This document shows positions 21,281 to 33,082 of a DNA stretch of 64,000 nt, in pieces. The stretch comes from Ornithodoros turicata (taxonomy: Eukaryota; Arthropoda; Arachnida; Ixodida; Argasidae). A program made the position numbers and the translations under genes. The stretch spans positions 127,472,665 to 127,536,664 of the forward strand of contig NC_088201.1 in the NCBI RefSeq assembly GCF_037126465.1, written 5' to 3'. Every line of letters begins with the position of its first letter. The stretch's first letter is position 1. The notes under the pieces are model-generated. The model made no database searches. It was not told the DNA's origin and worked only from the letters and a program-made list of their open reading frames with translations.

Positions 21281-22520
21281 TTGATCAATGCGTCGTGGTG
21301 TGCAACCTGATGTTCGCCCGGTAAGCAAATATGTCAAAATTTCATCTGCGCACACCCTGTAGTGTAAGAACATTATCTCAGTATGCTACAAATCATCTTA
21401 AAGGGTTTGTGACACCACTTCGAAACTGTTGAAGAAATACCGTTGTAAATATTAATATATGCCCACTAAACAGCACATCAAAACGCTATGTTTCTGCCAT
21501 TATTTCGCGATGGGCTAGCTCCTCTGTCGTTCTCAGCTCTTTACGATGAAAGAGGGAAGTCACTGAAAAGGTTAGCCAGCTGTAGGACAAGAACCCACAT
21601 CTTATGGATTACCGATTTCAACTCTTTACGCGGCCAAGAGACGGTCAAAAGTGCATACTCTTCCGTTTGCACGACTATGGTTGTAAAGGGCGCCGGCCAT
21701 CGCAGAGGGGCCTATGTTATGATGTCCTTCAGGTACTTCGGGCAAGCAAACACGGATAACACGTCGCATCCTGACTAACGACGCATCTCAGCCCTCTTCG
21801 GCGACACCGTCGACGGTTGCAAGAAATCGCAGTTTTAGAAACCCAACACCTAAGAAAGCGTTCAAATTAGGAATGTCGAATTCATGGAAAACAATGTGCG
21901 AAACGGAGCCATGCATCTAGTTGGTTGCCTGTAGTTTCTCAACCTCTTTAACCGGAATACACTGAGAAGCGGTAACCCAAAGATTATTTGAATGGAATTT
22001 GTCATTGGAAGCTAGGGATCGTCTATAGGGCCCAGAAATAGCTCACAGCAATGTAGGAACGCGGTTCTTCGTAACAAACATTAATAAAATGAAACAAGGC
22101 TATCAACAAAGGGGAGAGGGTGTAGACTAGCTGGTGCATGATGATGAAAAGAACGAGTAACCGAGAGAAACGGGACACGCAGACAAACACGAAAAAGGCA
22201 GTCAAGTAGTACGCTCTGTTGCCTTTCCGGAATAAACGTATATACCCCCCCCCCCTTTGCAAGTACACATAATTTAGAATACGGTGCATGGACGGGTGCA
22301 GGAAAAAATGTTCCTGGAAAGAACGGTTCGGTGCTCTCCGATTTCCACTAGTCTCCGCATGCCGGCATACGTTGAAATACAAGATGAATTTTGCAAAGGA
22401 TACACATTTTGACCGCGTCGTAAAAATCGAAGCTGACGTTTCTGGTGCTTCAAACTTTGCAGACGGAAAGTCATTCGCCTGAAGTTTTATTGCTATTTTT
22501 TTTTCAAATGTTGTCACTTC
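21281..22520. other. Mostly unassigned; repeat block near the right end
   Basis: At 22,375-22,500 there is a block that recurs inverted at 29,240-29,360 (shared ACTTCAGGCGAATGACT, GCAAAGTT, TTTTTACGAC). It is part of an unnamed dispersed repeat. A C-run at 22,247-22,255 and AT-rich DNA lie to its left. Frames at 21,488-21,778 and 22,023-22,517 show no recognisable domain. Confidence 0.4.
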
Positions 22521-22523
22521 ACA

Positions 22524-22832
22524 GAAAAAAAATTAGAAGCTAAGCAAAATCCCACCCCGTGCATTTCCTATGGCCTATACCGCCTGCAAACCGCAATTTT
22601 TTTTTTCCTCTGCTTGCTTCACGTTCACATTCCCACATATAGGTGGCGCTGCCCCGAAACCCTGCACCTAGCCCATGTGGCTTTTGGTTGTTCCATAGGA
22701 TTTGGTTTGTATAGCGCCTTGTATACGCGGCGATGTGAACGTGAAGCTGACAAAGGAGAAAATGGCAGTTTTCGGGCGGTATATGGCATAGGAAATGCAT
22801 GGGGTGGGAATTTACTGTGCTTCTAACTTTTT
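22524..22832. mobile_element. Foldback MITE, about 310 bp
   Basis: The left AAAAAAATTAGAAGC...CCCACCCCGTGCATTTCCTA is the reverse complement of the right TAGGAAATGCATGGGGTGGG...GCTTCTAACTTTTT. Pairing continues inward (GGCCTATACCGCC / GGCGGTATATGGC, TTCACGTTCACAT / ATGTGAACGTGAA) to a short centre near 22,670, so nearly the whole element is stem. It is non-coding and non-autonomous; the superfamily is not resolved. Confidence 0.85.
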
Positions 22833-23213
22833 GTCAACAAAGTGATAGCATGATCAGAGATGAGAGATCAGGCAAATTCTCGTAACGAGAATTTGTCTGA
22901 TCTCCTTGTCTCTTGTCTTACAAGGTAAACTTACCCAGGTAGCGAAAGCGAGGAAAAAAAAAACAAATCTGACCCGGCAACATTGTCATCTCCGTGACTC
23001 GAGCGATCCTGGGTGTTGGTAGCACAGGTACGGTCGTAAACAAAAATATTTACGACGCGCGCACGGGTATTGTGTAAATTCATAACTTTCATTCAATTTA
23101 TTCATAACTCAAGTATAGGAAAAGCTATCTATTGCACCACTAGTACACATATACGAAATCATCTACCACCTGAGTATATTTCCGTATCCTGCTCCACTGC
23201 GCATGTGTAGCAG

Positions 23214-23345
23214 TACACTCTCAGAAAGAAACCGGATAGTAAGGGTAAAAAATCGTCAAATTTTTGACCCATATTCTAAGGGTCAACACCTTACCCATAA
23301 AAGTATGACGGATAGAAGCGTTAAAAATCGTCAAATTTGTTACCC
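23214..23345 (+). mobile_element. MITE, TACACTCTCAGAAA family
   Basis: It starts TACACTCTCAGAAAGAAAC and contains two copies of a GGATAG..AAAAATCGTCAAATTTTT block, as at 7,787. The right inverted terminus is not evident, so it is probably truncated. It is non-coding. Confidence 0.55.
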
Positions 23346-24668
23346 CTATTTTAAGCGGTGTTCGATGCCGGTTATTCTATGGGCTGTTTGGCTACCCTTG
23401 TGATACCGCTTACTGCACCTAAAAATACCACATAGTATGCGTAAAACCTGAGCACCGTAGACGTCACGTGACCTCAAGGTCCTTGTACAGGCAACGGCTG
23501 CAATTCTGAAATGACCCGCAATGCGGTTTTCCGGCGGCTGTTCTGGAAAAGGGTATGTGGTTCCCGATTGCCAAAAGCAAAAGAAAGAAGTTTCCAGAGC
23601 AGTAGACGGAAAATCGGATTGCCTGTCAATTTTGCATTGCAGCTATTGCCTGCCCAAGGGACGCTGACATCACGCGGCGCCTAAGTCTCCCAGATATGAT
23701 GCGTACTGTGAGGCATTCTGGGGGTGCAATTCTCTGTGGAAAGACAGCATACCATGCGAAATTGTTTCATAGGAAAAAAAGAACAGCTGCTACAACAGGA
23801 TATCGATGATACGAATCTCACAGGGCATGAAAAAACAGTTGGTATCATCCGAGACTCGTCAGCAGTACCACCTAGGTGCACGAAGCATGTATACGGACGG
23901 AAGCCCGTTCACTTTTATATGCTATCGCTTAAAAGATATCCATGGTATAGGCATAGCTTGTTGCTCATCCAAAAGGCTTGGCAATTGACAGTGCGCCACA
24001 ATAGCTATAGGCCCACTGCACTGCAAAATCGTATGACACCGACAAACCTATCCATCACGTAAATAACAGATATAAAAGGCACGTTCTTGCGCAAGGCAAG
24101 CAATATCCAAGAGTTCTCGCAAAAGGAAAATAAGAAGCACGAGTGCATCACTTGAACCGGGTTAATCGTCTCACTATAGCCCGCGTACGCCGCTATTTCA
24201 TTTAAATCAGAACATCTGAATACATGGAAGTATTTCCCACAGCGTTAGTAGCACGCATTTAAACCGTAATGCAACAAAAATTCGCCAAATAATTCCATTT
24301 TATTGCAGGAAAGAGCCCAGAATAATAGATACATGCATGTGTTTATAGAATATTGCACCTATGGCATGAAAATGGTGTGTCTTAAGGTGCACGTGACCAA
24401 ACATTAAAAAAATGGGAACAGCATACTAGCCATAAACCAACAGATTACAACACCTGCAATATTTTAGAGAATTATGAAATGACATTTGTGCATCTTCACA
24501 ACACTTCAACACAACAAAATATAAATTGTAGACTAGCTATATGAGCTAGTAATTGGATTAAATTACGTTTATAATGGAAAAACATTTAATGAGCGTTATA
24601 TCACAGGATAAGGCATCGAGGTACACATAATATCGGACATATACAAAAAGAAATCCATAGCAGACAGG
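23346..24668. other. No gene recognised
   Basis: The overlapping frames at 23,681-24,062 lack motifs. From 24,100 rightwards the sequence is AT-rich with no ORF. No RNA gene or terminal inverted repeat pair was found. Confidence 0.4.
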
Positions 24669-25882
24669 TCCTACGCAGCTTGATGCCACGCATCTTCAAA
24701 CTATTTGACATACTCAGCTTATCACTTTTTTTTTTCACGTATTGTCTGGGGTGGATAGCATTGAATCCTAAGTTGTGAATATCCTAAGATTTGCCTTCGA
24801 GGAGATAAAAAATCGAAAATTTGCCTCATTTGTAAAATATTGTACGTTTTGGGAACCTCACAACTCGTCCCCCAGTTGTGATACTCGAAAGTAATCTACA
24901 TCATTGTGTTCGTCTCGAAATGCCCTTTCTTCGCATAGCGAGTACGTCGTATTGTGAATTGGGGCAACGCCCCAAATAGGCTTTTTTGAGGGATATCTAC
25001 GAAAAATGCGTAAATTCGACACAGCGCATCCCATATATTCTTACTCGTAACATCGTTCATTTTGCTCGCAAGCGTTCATCATGACTATTCTTAGTGGCCG
25101 TACCCCAGACTAAATGGCAATAGTTTAGGTGAGACATGAACAGTGAACGGTATAATAGTAGCTTATTCGAAAAGGAAACACGAGTCTATGCCTAGCGGTC
25201 ATGCCTAATATTTTGCACAGTTTATTCTGAACGTATTCAATGCGAACGTAGCGTGTCTCTCGTGTTTGTCCTCGTTCCTGTTTGGATGCATCGAAGGATC
25301 ACGTATCAACCTGCCCATCTAGTAACGAACGCATTCAATGTGTTCATCCCATAGCAACTGTTCGTTAAAGGTGACACTCAAACATTTGATGCATTTTACA
25401 ATATCAACAGGATTATTAAGATATACTATCTCTTTATTTAGACTAACACTCCTGTTTTTGGTCGAAATATGATTGCTTCAGTTTTACTACAATTAATGCG
25501 TGAAGATTTTAAATTAACCCATTTTTCCAAGTTGCAAAGCGTCTCGTTAGCAGTAGTGGCTATTACATCAATATCAGAGCCACTGGAAAACACGCTTGCA
25601 TTGGCCGCATATGAAATAAATTCACAATTGACATCAATGTTAATTATGTCATTTAGATATCGGGTACCGAATCCGGGTATCTCAACTGGGAGCCGAGTTG
25701 TGAGGTTCCCAAAACGTACCATTTTTTACAAATGAGGCGAATTTGCGATTTTTTATCTCCTCAAAGGCAAACCTTAGGATCTCCACAACTTACAATGCAA
25801 TGCTGCTCACCCCAGGCAATATGTAAAAAAAAAGTGTTAAATAGTTATGAAGATACGTGGCGTCAAACTGCGTAGGAATGCA
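24669..25882. mobile_element. Foldback element enclosing a LINE RT fragment
   Basis: The arms at about 24,669-24,870 and 25,690-25,882 are inverted copies about 190-200 bp long. Left CCTACGCAGCTTGATGCCAC and CGTTTTGGGAACCTCACAAC correspond to right GTGGCGTCAAACTGCGTAGG and GTTGTGAGGTTCCCAAAACG, with shared TTTTTTATCTCC and GCCTCATTTGTAAA blocks between. The 820-bp interior is a minus-strand LINE reverse transcriptase relic. This is a long-TIR element that captured a LINE piece, or an insertion into a foldback. Confidence 0.75.
24960..25722 (-). pseudogene. LINE reverse transcriptase relic inside the foldback
   Basis: The minus frame 25,722-25,438 reads LNDIINIDVNCEFISYAANA, then DIDVIATTANETLCNLEKWV and INCSKTEAIIFRPKTG. 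This is the palm-to-thumb order of CR1/Jockey-like RTs, but the YADD catalytic box reads YAAN. After frame changes, KEIVYLNNPVDIVKCIKCLS and VTFNEQLLWDEHIE (thumb) follow toward 25,330, and weaker RT-tail similarity (such as ATIIPFTVHVSPKLLPFS) extends to about 25,090. It is inactive. Confidence 0.75.
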
Positions 25883-26059
25883 ATGGTCGAAATGTCCACA
25901 TCAGAATGATAATTCATTAAAATAGAACCACCGATTATTTTCAGCTACTTTCAGCGCCAATATGCCTCCTAAGGACGAGGTTTTAATATATGTTTGAGAA
26001 AAAAAAAATTCACCACCGTGCATCATCCGGCGTGAAATCACCGCATAATAACTGAAGTA

Positions 26060-26265
26060 TACAGGGTGTTCAAAATTAAGCTTTCACTAGCACTTTATAA
26101 ATAGGCGAACAAAAGAAAACCGGCTGCTATTTTTGAGCAAGAAACAGGTGCTACATGATTAGCAGCAGCTGTTTCTTACACAAGTAGCGTAAAGTTATCA
26201 TCCGGTTTCCTGTCATCGCTGTGTTTGCGTAGCGCTCGTGAAAGCTTAATTTTGAACACCCTATA
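26060..26265. mobile_element. TA-flanked MITE with TIR CAGGGTGTTCAAAATTAAG
   Basis: It is flanked by TA at both ends. The left CAGGGTGTTCAAAATTAAGC and right GCTTAATTTTGAACACCCTA are inverted repeats (about 30 bp, one mismatch at the tip). A second inner inverted pair is CTATTTTTGAGCAAGAAACA / TGTTTCTTACACAAGTAGCG-like. TA flanks and CAGGGTG tips fit a non-autonomous Tc1/mariner-type element. Confidence 0.8.
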
Positions 26266-26399
26266 GTTCAGTGTATTGCAGACGTTGCATTTATCGAGCA
26301 ATGCATACTCATGAAGCAGTCACAACTTACAAGTCATCTTTACAGGTGAGTTGTACTGGTTGTACATGCGTGAGGGAGTAGAGTCTTGTGTATTTCTTC

Positions 26400-27890
26400 C
26401 CAGAATGTGTCGCACAGTTGACATTTTAGGAGCACCACCTAATGCAGCTGAGGGTGCATGCGTGGTATTATGCAGTCCAGCATGGCACGAAGAGCATGTC
26501 GTGTCATGTTCCTTGGGATGCTGGACATAGAAGTTTATTGTCATGAGCGCAAAATAATGTGCTTGCTGATATTGTCAAGTGGGTACGCATGTCCGTTCAA
26601 CAGTAGATTCCAAAGATATGGTATTGCATTTCAATGAGAAAGCTAATCTCGAAAATGTGCTAGCGTCATAATACGTGATGCAGATAAGGTCTTCTTCGCC
26701 AGACCTGGGTCATCTCCAGAGACCTCCCACATGAAATGGTCACAGGCTGGCAAACATAGCAATCTGAAATCTTTCTCATCCTTTGAGTAGCATTCAAATG
26801 GATTTTGTTAGACCCGTAAATTATGTTATCATGTCATTGATGTGATCTGTGGTACTGTCAAATGGGTGCACGTGTCTGTACAGCAGTATATATCGCGGAA
26901 CTGATACTGTTTCTAGCGTTTAAATGGGAAAGCTAATCTCGTAAATATGGTAACGCCGAAATAAATCATGCCGATGAGGTGCTCTTTGCCAGACCTGAGT
27001 CCATCCCCGCAGAGGCCGCTTACATGAAATAGTCATAAACGTAACATGGACTTCAAAAACCACTTACTATAACTGGAAACACTCTAGTCCTTTAAGATAA
27101 CAGTTAACTGAATAATGTTAGACGCATAATTCATTTCAGCTGTCTACGAAGTGGCGTTCCACACGTGTTTTGCAGCACCACCACAAGCACCATCAGCACC
27201 ATGTTATCGAAATTCGTGACCATCAGAAAATCGATTTCCTTCGTGTCAACACATCATGCTGGGGTTTAATCAGCAATAATCATCCGAACTCCTTTTACAA
27301 GAACGGATTGAGGAATGGTTAAGAAAGATGCTTCAACGGGGAGAAACACACATCCGAGAAAAACGAGAACAAAAAGAGTCTCACCTGGTGGACAATGGGC
27401 GTACGCATACGAATTTGTAGCGCGGAGATAGCGTGGAGAATCACAACTGTTCAAGCAGCGTCGTCCGCGTGCCTTGCCCACATATCGTGCGACGTTGTCT
27501 CGTTCGATGGCCATCTCTTCCTGTGATAAGTTTGACACAAATGAAATATGAAATTAAAAAAAACTACAGACACCCAGCGCAAAATGTGACAACTTACATT
27601 TGCTAGACCGTGCATGATGTGAGACGCCAGAAGCCAGAGTGACCGTTAACGAAGCGAGAGAAAAGACGCTTTGCACACGGAACCATGCACGTGTTCTCAG
27701 AAGGCAGGGCCCGTATAACAATTGAAAAACAATAAGCGTCAATATAGGCGTAAATGCATAATATGAGACGCCAGAAGCCAGAGCGACCGTTAACGAAGCG
27801 AAAGGAAAGACGCTTTCCACACGGAACCATGCGCGTGTTCTCAGAAGGCAGGGCCCGTATAACAATTGAAAAACAATATGCGTCACTATA
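26400..27890. repeat. Duplicated segment, copy 2, with internal tandem duplications
   Basis: It shares ordered blocks with 8,310-9,150. It also contains a diverged direct repeat of about 270 bp (26,566-26,829 and 26,841-27,135; shared GGGAAAGCTAATCTCG-type, GCCAGACCTG and TAGACCCGTAAATTATG-type phrases). A clean 144-bp tandem pair starts at 27,621 and 27,765 (each GAGACGCCAGAAGCCAGAG ... GGCAGGGCCCGTATAACAAT). The minus frames at 27,266-27,998 derive from these repeats. Confidence 0.65.
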
Positions 27891-28158
27891 GGCGTAAAGA
27901 GCTAATACTCCAACGCAGAGCTTCAGTTTATCCGTCAAGACGAAATCGTATGCGTCAGGATATAAGAGTAAATCATGTCCTCCGTCCCATTTACGCATAA
28001 AACTCCGCCCTTTACGCTTACAGCGAGCGCGTTTACGGGTATTAGGAATAAAACAGAGCTTGACGGATACGGCATCTGCGATTTTGTCGAACTTTACGCT
28101 TAGTAAGGGTAAGACTGGACGTAAGCGTAAATTTATCCGTTTCGTTTCTGAGAGTGTA
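27875..28158 (+). mobile_element. MITE, TACACTCTCAGAAA family, copy B
   Basis: It is homologous along its length to 17,886-18,170 (AATATGCGTCA, TTATCCGTCAAGACGAAATC, CTTGACGGATACGGC, GTAAGCGTAAATTTATCCG, ending TTTCTGAGAGTGTA). It is preceded by the GGGCCCGTATAACAATTG phrase of the duplicated segment. It is non-coding. Confidence 0.75.
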
Positions 28159-28488
28159 TGCTGGTTTGTCCGTGCATTCTTTTATCCGTGCCGTGTACCC
28201 GTGCATTCTAATGATCGTACACTTTTTGGATTAAACAGGAAGCGACGTTCACATTTCGAAGCTGTAGGCCAAGATTAACACGTGTAAACAGATGAGTGCT
28301 ATGCATCCCGTGTTGCTGGCCCCGAGAAAAAAAAAAAAAAAGGTTTCGTCGTGGCAAGACCCGCCATGATAGCGTGAGTGTTAGCGAATCAGCTGTGCAC
28401 CAACGATGCCATGTTTTTTGCAACGGACCCATTATGACCACTCGTTGAAAAAATACAAACAGCTAATCACTACGTGTACGTGTAGGTC

Positions 28489-28738
28489 TACACTCTTAAA
28501 AATGAACTTCACCGCATAGCACGCTCTTAGCCAACCATTATCTGGAATGATATCGCTATGTGCTGTGATTTGTTCAAAGTGGTAGGCGTACGCCTTTTTT
28601 GTGACTGTGCGGTTCATAATTGTCACAAAAATGGCGTACGCCTCCCGTTTTCAACAAATCAGGGCGGATTACGATATCATTCGAGATGATGGTTGGCTAG
28701 GAGCGTGCTATGCGGTGAAGTTCATTTTTAAGAGTGTA
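28489..28738. mobile_element. Complete TA-flanked MITE, TIR TACACTCTTAAAAATGAAC
   Basis: The left TACACTCTTAAAAATGAACT and right AGTTCATTTTTAAGAGTGTA are exact inverses. Pairing continues through CCGCATAGCACGCTC / GAGCGTGCTATGCGG, TAGCCAACCATTATC / GATGATGGTTGGCTA and GGCGTACGCC blocks, so the element is almost entirely one long hairpin. I associate this terminus with a very common tick repeat from general knowledge, not from a search. A half copy lies at 543-657. Confidence 0.9.
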
Positions 28739-29925
28739 GGTTAGGAATGGACTTCCTCCTTCCTGTTGGAAAAACTTCCTGTTTATTTGTGCTTATCACT
28801 TACCGTTCGTCAAAACCTGTGATAACTCTATGTATTTCGAACTGATATGTGTCATTAAACCTGATGTGATTTATTCTTCTGTGTTCTCGTCTGGTATTGC
28901 TGTCCTGGGTGACTAGTATGGTTCGGTAAGGAAAAGGGGAAGGGTATACAACGCAAACGAAGTACGCGAATGCAAACGTGCAATGGCTAATTATGCACTA
29001 CTTATTATTCATGCTGCTGACGTCATATGTGACGTCATTTATTTACGAAAGTAGTAGTCCGCGCAACAGATGGATGGCGCTAACAGTCTCTATCATGGCG
29101 CCATCTGAAGACGCAGGGCCCTATGGGAGTTTCGCTACCTGTTTATATATACCTTGGGTCTTACGTCACAGTCATGCACCACCAGCTTGTCAGCGCCATT
29201 TCGCTTCTGTCGATCAAAGTCATAGCATTTGGAAAAAAAATGTCGATGAAACTTCAGGCGAATGACTATCAGTTTGCAAAGTTCGATGCGCCACAGACGT
29301 TATCCTGTATTTTTACGACTGGATCAATATGTGTAACGTTTGCTAAATGCATCCTGTAGAAGGGCGAGGGGGGGCGAATCTCGTTTTGGAGCTTTCTGAG
29401 TTAGCGACCCTCGTGTTAGTATACACTGGGACAATTGCGACCTGCTACGTTTTAATCAAACCCGTTTTTGAGAATGATGTTTCTAGGGAAATACATATTA
29501 CTTCAGAATTACCATTGTTTCTGTTTGATTACCTTCCTCGGCGAGAGCACCCGCGAAACAAGGCGAGGTGTCATTCTGGAAGCTTCGTCCTCATATTTCT
29601 GGTGGCTGTTATCAGATATTAACTGTTAACCAGTTTACATGGATTGGTTTAGATATGCTCTGGTCTCCCTTCAAATCCGCGTATTGATCTTTCGCCTTTG
29701 GGCCAGGATCTTTCGCGGTGGAGGGAGGCGAAAGGAAGCCGGTCCTTCATATTTGGAGAAGGGCCCCTTGATAACGCGGTCCGCCCCTGGGTGGGCCGTG
29801 TCTTTGAACGCGCGGCCGATAACAATGTCGTCGGGGCAGTACCGCTTGCGGTGCTGTTCCGGGAAGATCTTTTCCTGATCTTGGTTTAGAATGTATATTA
29901 ACAGCTACGAGAGGAACTTCGTAAC
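28739..29925. other. Upstream flank of the metalloprotease, no gene recognised
   Basis: This holds the inverted partner (29,240-29,360) of the repeat at 22.4 kb and a GC-richer stretch at 29,690-29,880. A TATATTA box-like string at 29,893-29,899 lies about 35 bp upstream of a candidate signal-peptide ATG at 29,932. Frames at 28,978-29,889 show no recognisable domain. Confidence 0.4.
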
Positions 29926-29931
29926 AACTTG

Positions 29932-30000
29932 ATGTTGGCTCTGAAAAATGTTATCTTCCCTTTTGTGCTCTTCGCAGCTCACAAAACCATGGTTTCAGTT
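29932..30000 (+). CDS. Candidate signal-peptide exon of the metalloprotease
   Basis: An ATG at 29,932 opens a frame beginning MLALKNVIFPFVLFAAH, a short N-terminus, one Lys and a hydrophobic core ending in small residues: the profile of a secretory signal. It lies 560 bp upstream of the first recognised propeptide exon, and a TATATTA string sits 35 bp further up. The exon end is not defined, because the available GT sites near 29,989 and 30,012 are weak. It may be chance; RNA evidence would be needed to join it to the gene. Confidence 0.25.
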
Positions 30001-30562
30001 TCTAAGCAAAATGTAATATGCCTGCAGATCGTCCCGAATAATACCTGGTGGTATAGATTGGGAAGGGCATACGCTGCTGATTTATACCACATGTTGGGTC
30101 GCCAGTCCTCCCCCCCCCCATGATACGAAAACCGGAACTTTACACTGAAACTACCCTCGTGTCGTGAAAACGTAACTCGCTAAACTGTGGCATCTGCTCT
30201 AAAACGAGGTTTACAAAACCAAAAGGGAATCCTAAAAAGGAACCAAATTTTCTGGGTTTTAATTTTTTCCTTTCCATGTGTCGACATACGCGGCCTACCT
30301 AGAGGCACCATTGGCGGACACCGGCCCAATTTTTCCTCCCGTTCTAGCTTTCACCAATTCTTTCGGGACCCTTTGTCTCCGGGGTTTAGTGTCTCTGGGA
30401 CTATTTTTTTTTCGGAACCTTGTCAGAATGGACGGTTTGTGCGTTGTGCTCATGTGGTAGCTATGAGTCGTTCTCGTGCTGTGCAGTCAATGTGTTAATA
30501 TTTGAGCTTGTGTGTGTGTGTATGTGTGTCAGTTTCGTTCTTTTGGGTTGGTTTGTCTCTAG

Positions 30563-30797
30563 GATAATACAAAATAACAGATTCAAAGCTACGTCGTGTA
30601 ACACAATGATTATTGATCCCGAAGGCAAAGAGCCTCCGACGGTATTCTACCCAGTGTTGCTGGCAGGCAGATCCGTCGATGGAGCCAAATCGGTCTACAT
30701 CGACGACCAGCTGACCCTGAACCTGGAAAAGACATCTATATTGTCCAAGCCATTTACGGTTAGAATACACGAAGGAAAGGTGCCAAGGGACTCAGTC
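30563..30797 (+). CDS. Tick reprolysin-type metalloprotease, propeptide exon 1
   Basis: It follows a pyrimidine-rich acceptor (GTTTGTCTCTAG) and ends at CTCAGTC|GTAAGTGAG in phase 0; the start could instead be 30,581. The protein segment has PPTVFYPVLLAGRSVDGAKS, then DDQLTLNLEKTSILSKPF and VRIHEGKVPRDSV. This is the beta-rich M12B propeptide signature of a 'xYPxLLExRSxDGxxx...DLTLNLxK' stretch. In the family the propeptide keeps a zinc metalloprotease latent; tick members are secreted in saliva and act on host extracellular matrix and fibrin(ogen). Family assignment rests on this pattern plus the phase-matched exons that follow. Confidence 0.8.
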
Positions 30798-31846
30798 GTA
30801 AGTGAGACCTCACTCATTTATTCTCATTGACATATTTTCTTGCGTGGTTGGCGGTCAAACCTTTTTCGTAAGATTATTGGTCGTTTTGTCAAACTGATTT
30901 TTTCTGTTTCTATTTATGTTAGCGCCGCGAAGCACCTGTGACTGTTTTGCCAACCTGAGACGCAGCTCTTGGACGCAAACATAATTTCGCGGCTCTTACT
31001 CAACAGTTCCATTACAAAAATGCCTAGTACTGGCTAAATCTCGTGGCTTCAGAACCTTACAGAATTTGTGTAGTTACAATCCACTTATCTCACACTCCAT
31101 TCTCCGATAATATTGTTTCTCTACCTGAAGTGGAAGTATCATAAACATTAAAAATAATTCAAAAATTGGAAAAGTATTATAGGCTGCGCAATCTACCAAT
31201 GCGACTGACAACTTTGCTCCCCGAAGATCTATTCCCGTGTCTTCACCACAGCCACCGGCAGACATCCAACGTTTGGTGAAGAGCGCTGAAGCTCGTGCTG
31301 TTCCTAGGAGTGAGGCGACAATTCTCGATGACGTTACCTCCTGTCTGAGAATCCAAATCCGTACAGTTTTGCGGCTTCTCTGGAAAATTCTTGCCAGCAC
31401 GTTATGTTCATTGAGGGTGATTATATATCTTGCGTACAGCATCGTTGGGCGGGGTTGATTTATATGAAAAAATAAAAGAAATTGAATTGTTTTTGTCCGT
31501 TACGGTACATTAAGCAATAATTAGGGGAATTTGTCGCAGTAGATCACTTGTCGCTGCGTTTTGTGCTTCACTGCCGCTTCTTTTACACGAACGCCCATCT
31601 GTTGAGAACGTCCCCGGCTATGGTCGAGACTTTGAAGGCAGATTCCGAGCAACAAAACGCGGCGCAGCTTGCAGTCCTTGTGTTGCTCTCACCAACAGCA
31701 AACACTCTCAATACCGCGCTGTTTTACACACACTAAAAAAGACCGTTTGGAACTGATAGTTTTATTCAAATAAGCAGGTAACTGTGTTAATTGTTGTATA
31801 TGTGCGTGAATACCTAAGCATAGCATAATTTTCGCTACCGACGCAG

Positions 31847-31939
31847 GTTGATATACGGGATATCGAAGACAACCTCTATCACGACCCTAATAAGCTGTCG
31901 GCTGTTATAATGAGAGAGCGAGACACTGGGATTGAAATG
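31847..31939 (+). CDS. Metalloprotease propeptide exon 2
   Basis: The acceptor CTACCGACGCAG|GTTG and donor ATTGAAATG|GTAAGT give a 93-bp, phase 0-0 exon. It encodes VDIRDIEDNLYHDPNKLSAV and IMRERDTGIEM, continuing exon 1 in frame. The DIEDNLYHDPxK...V...R..GxxM pattern is the central M12B propeptide motif. No ORF-track-sized frame covers it because the exon is short. The intron that follows is about 19.3 kb and packed with transposons. Confidence 0.85.
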
Positions 31940-32212
31940 GTAAGTGACTTAGTGGTGGTCTCGACCTTTCGGTTCGGGTTCGCGTTTTCGGGTTCGGTAC
32001 TGTAACGAACCGAAACAACAACACCAACAGCATATGATGGAGTGGGGAGGTTTTCCATTCTAGGAGTGGAACGCTACCCCATAGCTAGGGGTCTAATATG
32101 AGTGGTGACAATGATGAGTGATGACGATGAGAGATGACGGGAATGGTCGGAGCGGCGATGGCGATGCTGAACGTGATCGTGATGGTGGGAATGTCCGAGA
32201 GCGCTGCTGGGG

Positions 32213-32944
32213 TCATAACGAGTCCTTTAGGCCTGTCGCCTCAAAAAAGCCAACTACATGACGTAAGGCCGCCCTGGAGTGGGCCGCGGTGTCCCAAGGG
32301 CCGAGGATGGTCGACAAGTTGAAGGGGCGGCAGCCAAGGGTGGCAAGCTGTAACTGTAGTGTTCGCCTCTCGTTGATATAGGTCCGGCAGCGGAGGAGTA
32401 TGCGTTCTACGTTGGCAAGTACACCACACTCGTTGCACATAGGGCTAGCCTCACAGCCTAGCTGGTAGCGATAGAACGGAGTGAAGGCCACATTCAGACG
32501 TAGCCCGTGGATGGGCGACTTCATAGGATGAGGAAGCTTTGCAGGCAGCCGGTATGACAGCGTTGGGTCTACACTTCCCAAAGAGGACCTAGTTGGAATG
32601 TCGTGTTGCCACTCTAGGGTAGACCTGTAATCGGACAAATGCCTGAGAAGGGATCTTCTGTCTCCTCTCGAGAGTATAATGGGCATAGAAGGCCGTCGTT
32701 GATGTGCAGCGGCAGCGTCGGCCTCGTGGTTTCCAGTTAGTCCACAATGCCCTGGAACCCACTGAAAGGAAACGGAGGGGGAGCGATCTTGTAGGGACTT
32801 CAGGGCGCACAGGATATCTATCACCACTGAGGAAAGGGAACCGCGGATGCCCATGTTTTTAATGCACAGGAGAGCTGCTTTGGAGTCGGTGTAAATTACC
32901 CAGTGCCGCGGTTCACAGTCTTCCGCATATGTCAAGAATAACAA
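32213..32944 (-). pseudogene. LINE RNase H and C-terminal domain ORF
   Basis: The frame starts upstream of 32,944. It has HWVIYTDSKAALLCIKNM (first catalytic Asp), SVSFQWVPGHCGLTGNHEAD (the PGHxGxxGNExAD box) and a C-terminal stretch SPIHGLRLNVAFTPFYRYQL. The knuckle that follows, CEASPMCNECGVLANVERIL, has lost its His. It ends FFEATGLKDSL and a stop. RNase H removes RNA from the RNA:DNA hybrid. This 240-residue piece is open, but it depends on broken upstream sequence. Confidence 0.85.
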
Positions 32945-33082
32945 GATAGCATAAAGTTCAGCGGATGTCGATGAGGTACAGTGAGACAGACGACGTGTAA
33001 CGGACTCTGATGGAATGGTAAAGGCTGAAGATGAAGTGTCCTTGGTCGGCGATCCATCCGCGTATAGAGCGGTACCGTTGCG

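Noticed and set aside
30420..30830. 136-codon ORF treated as one protein including a hydrophobic N-terminus
   Set aside because: It starts at a non-ATG codon, the hydrophobic part comes from a (TG)n tract before a splice acceptor, and the end runs past a strong donor; only 30,563-30,797 is supported as exon.
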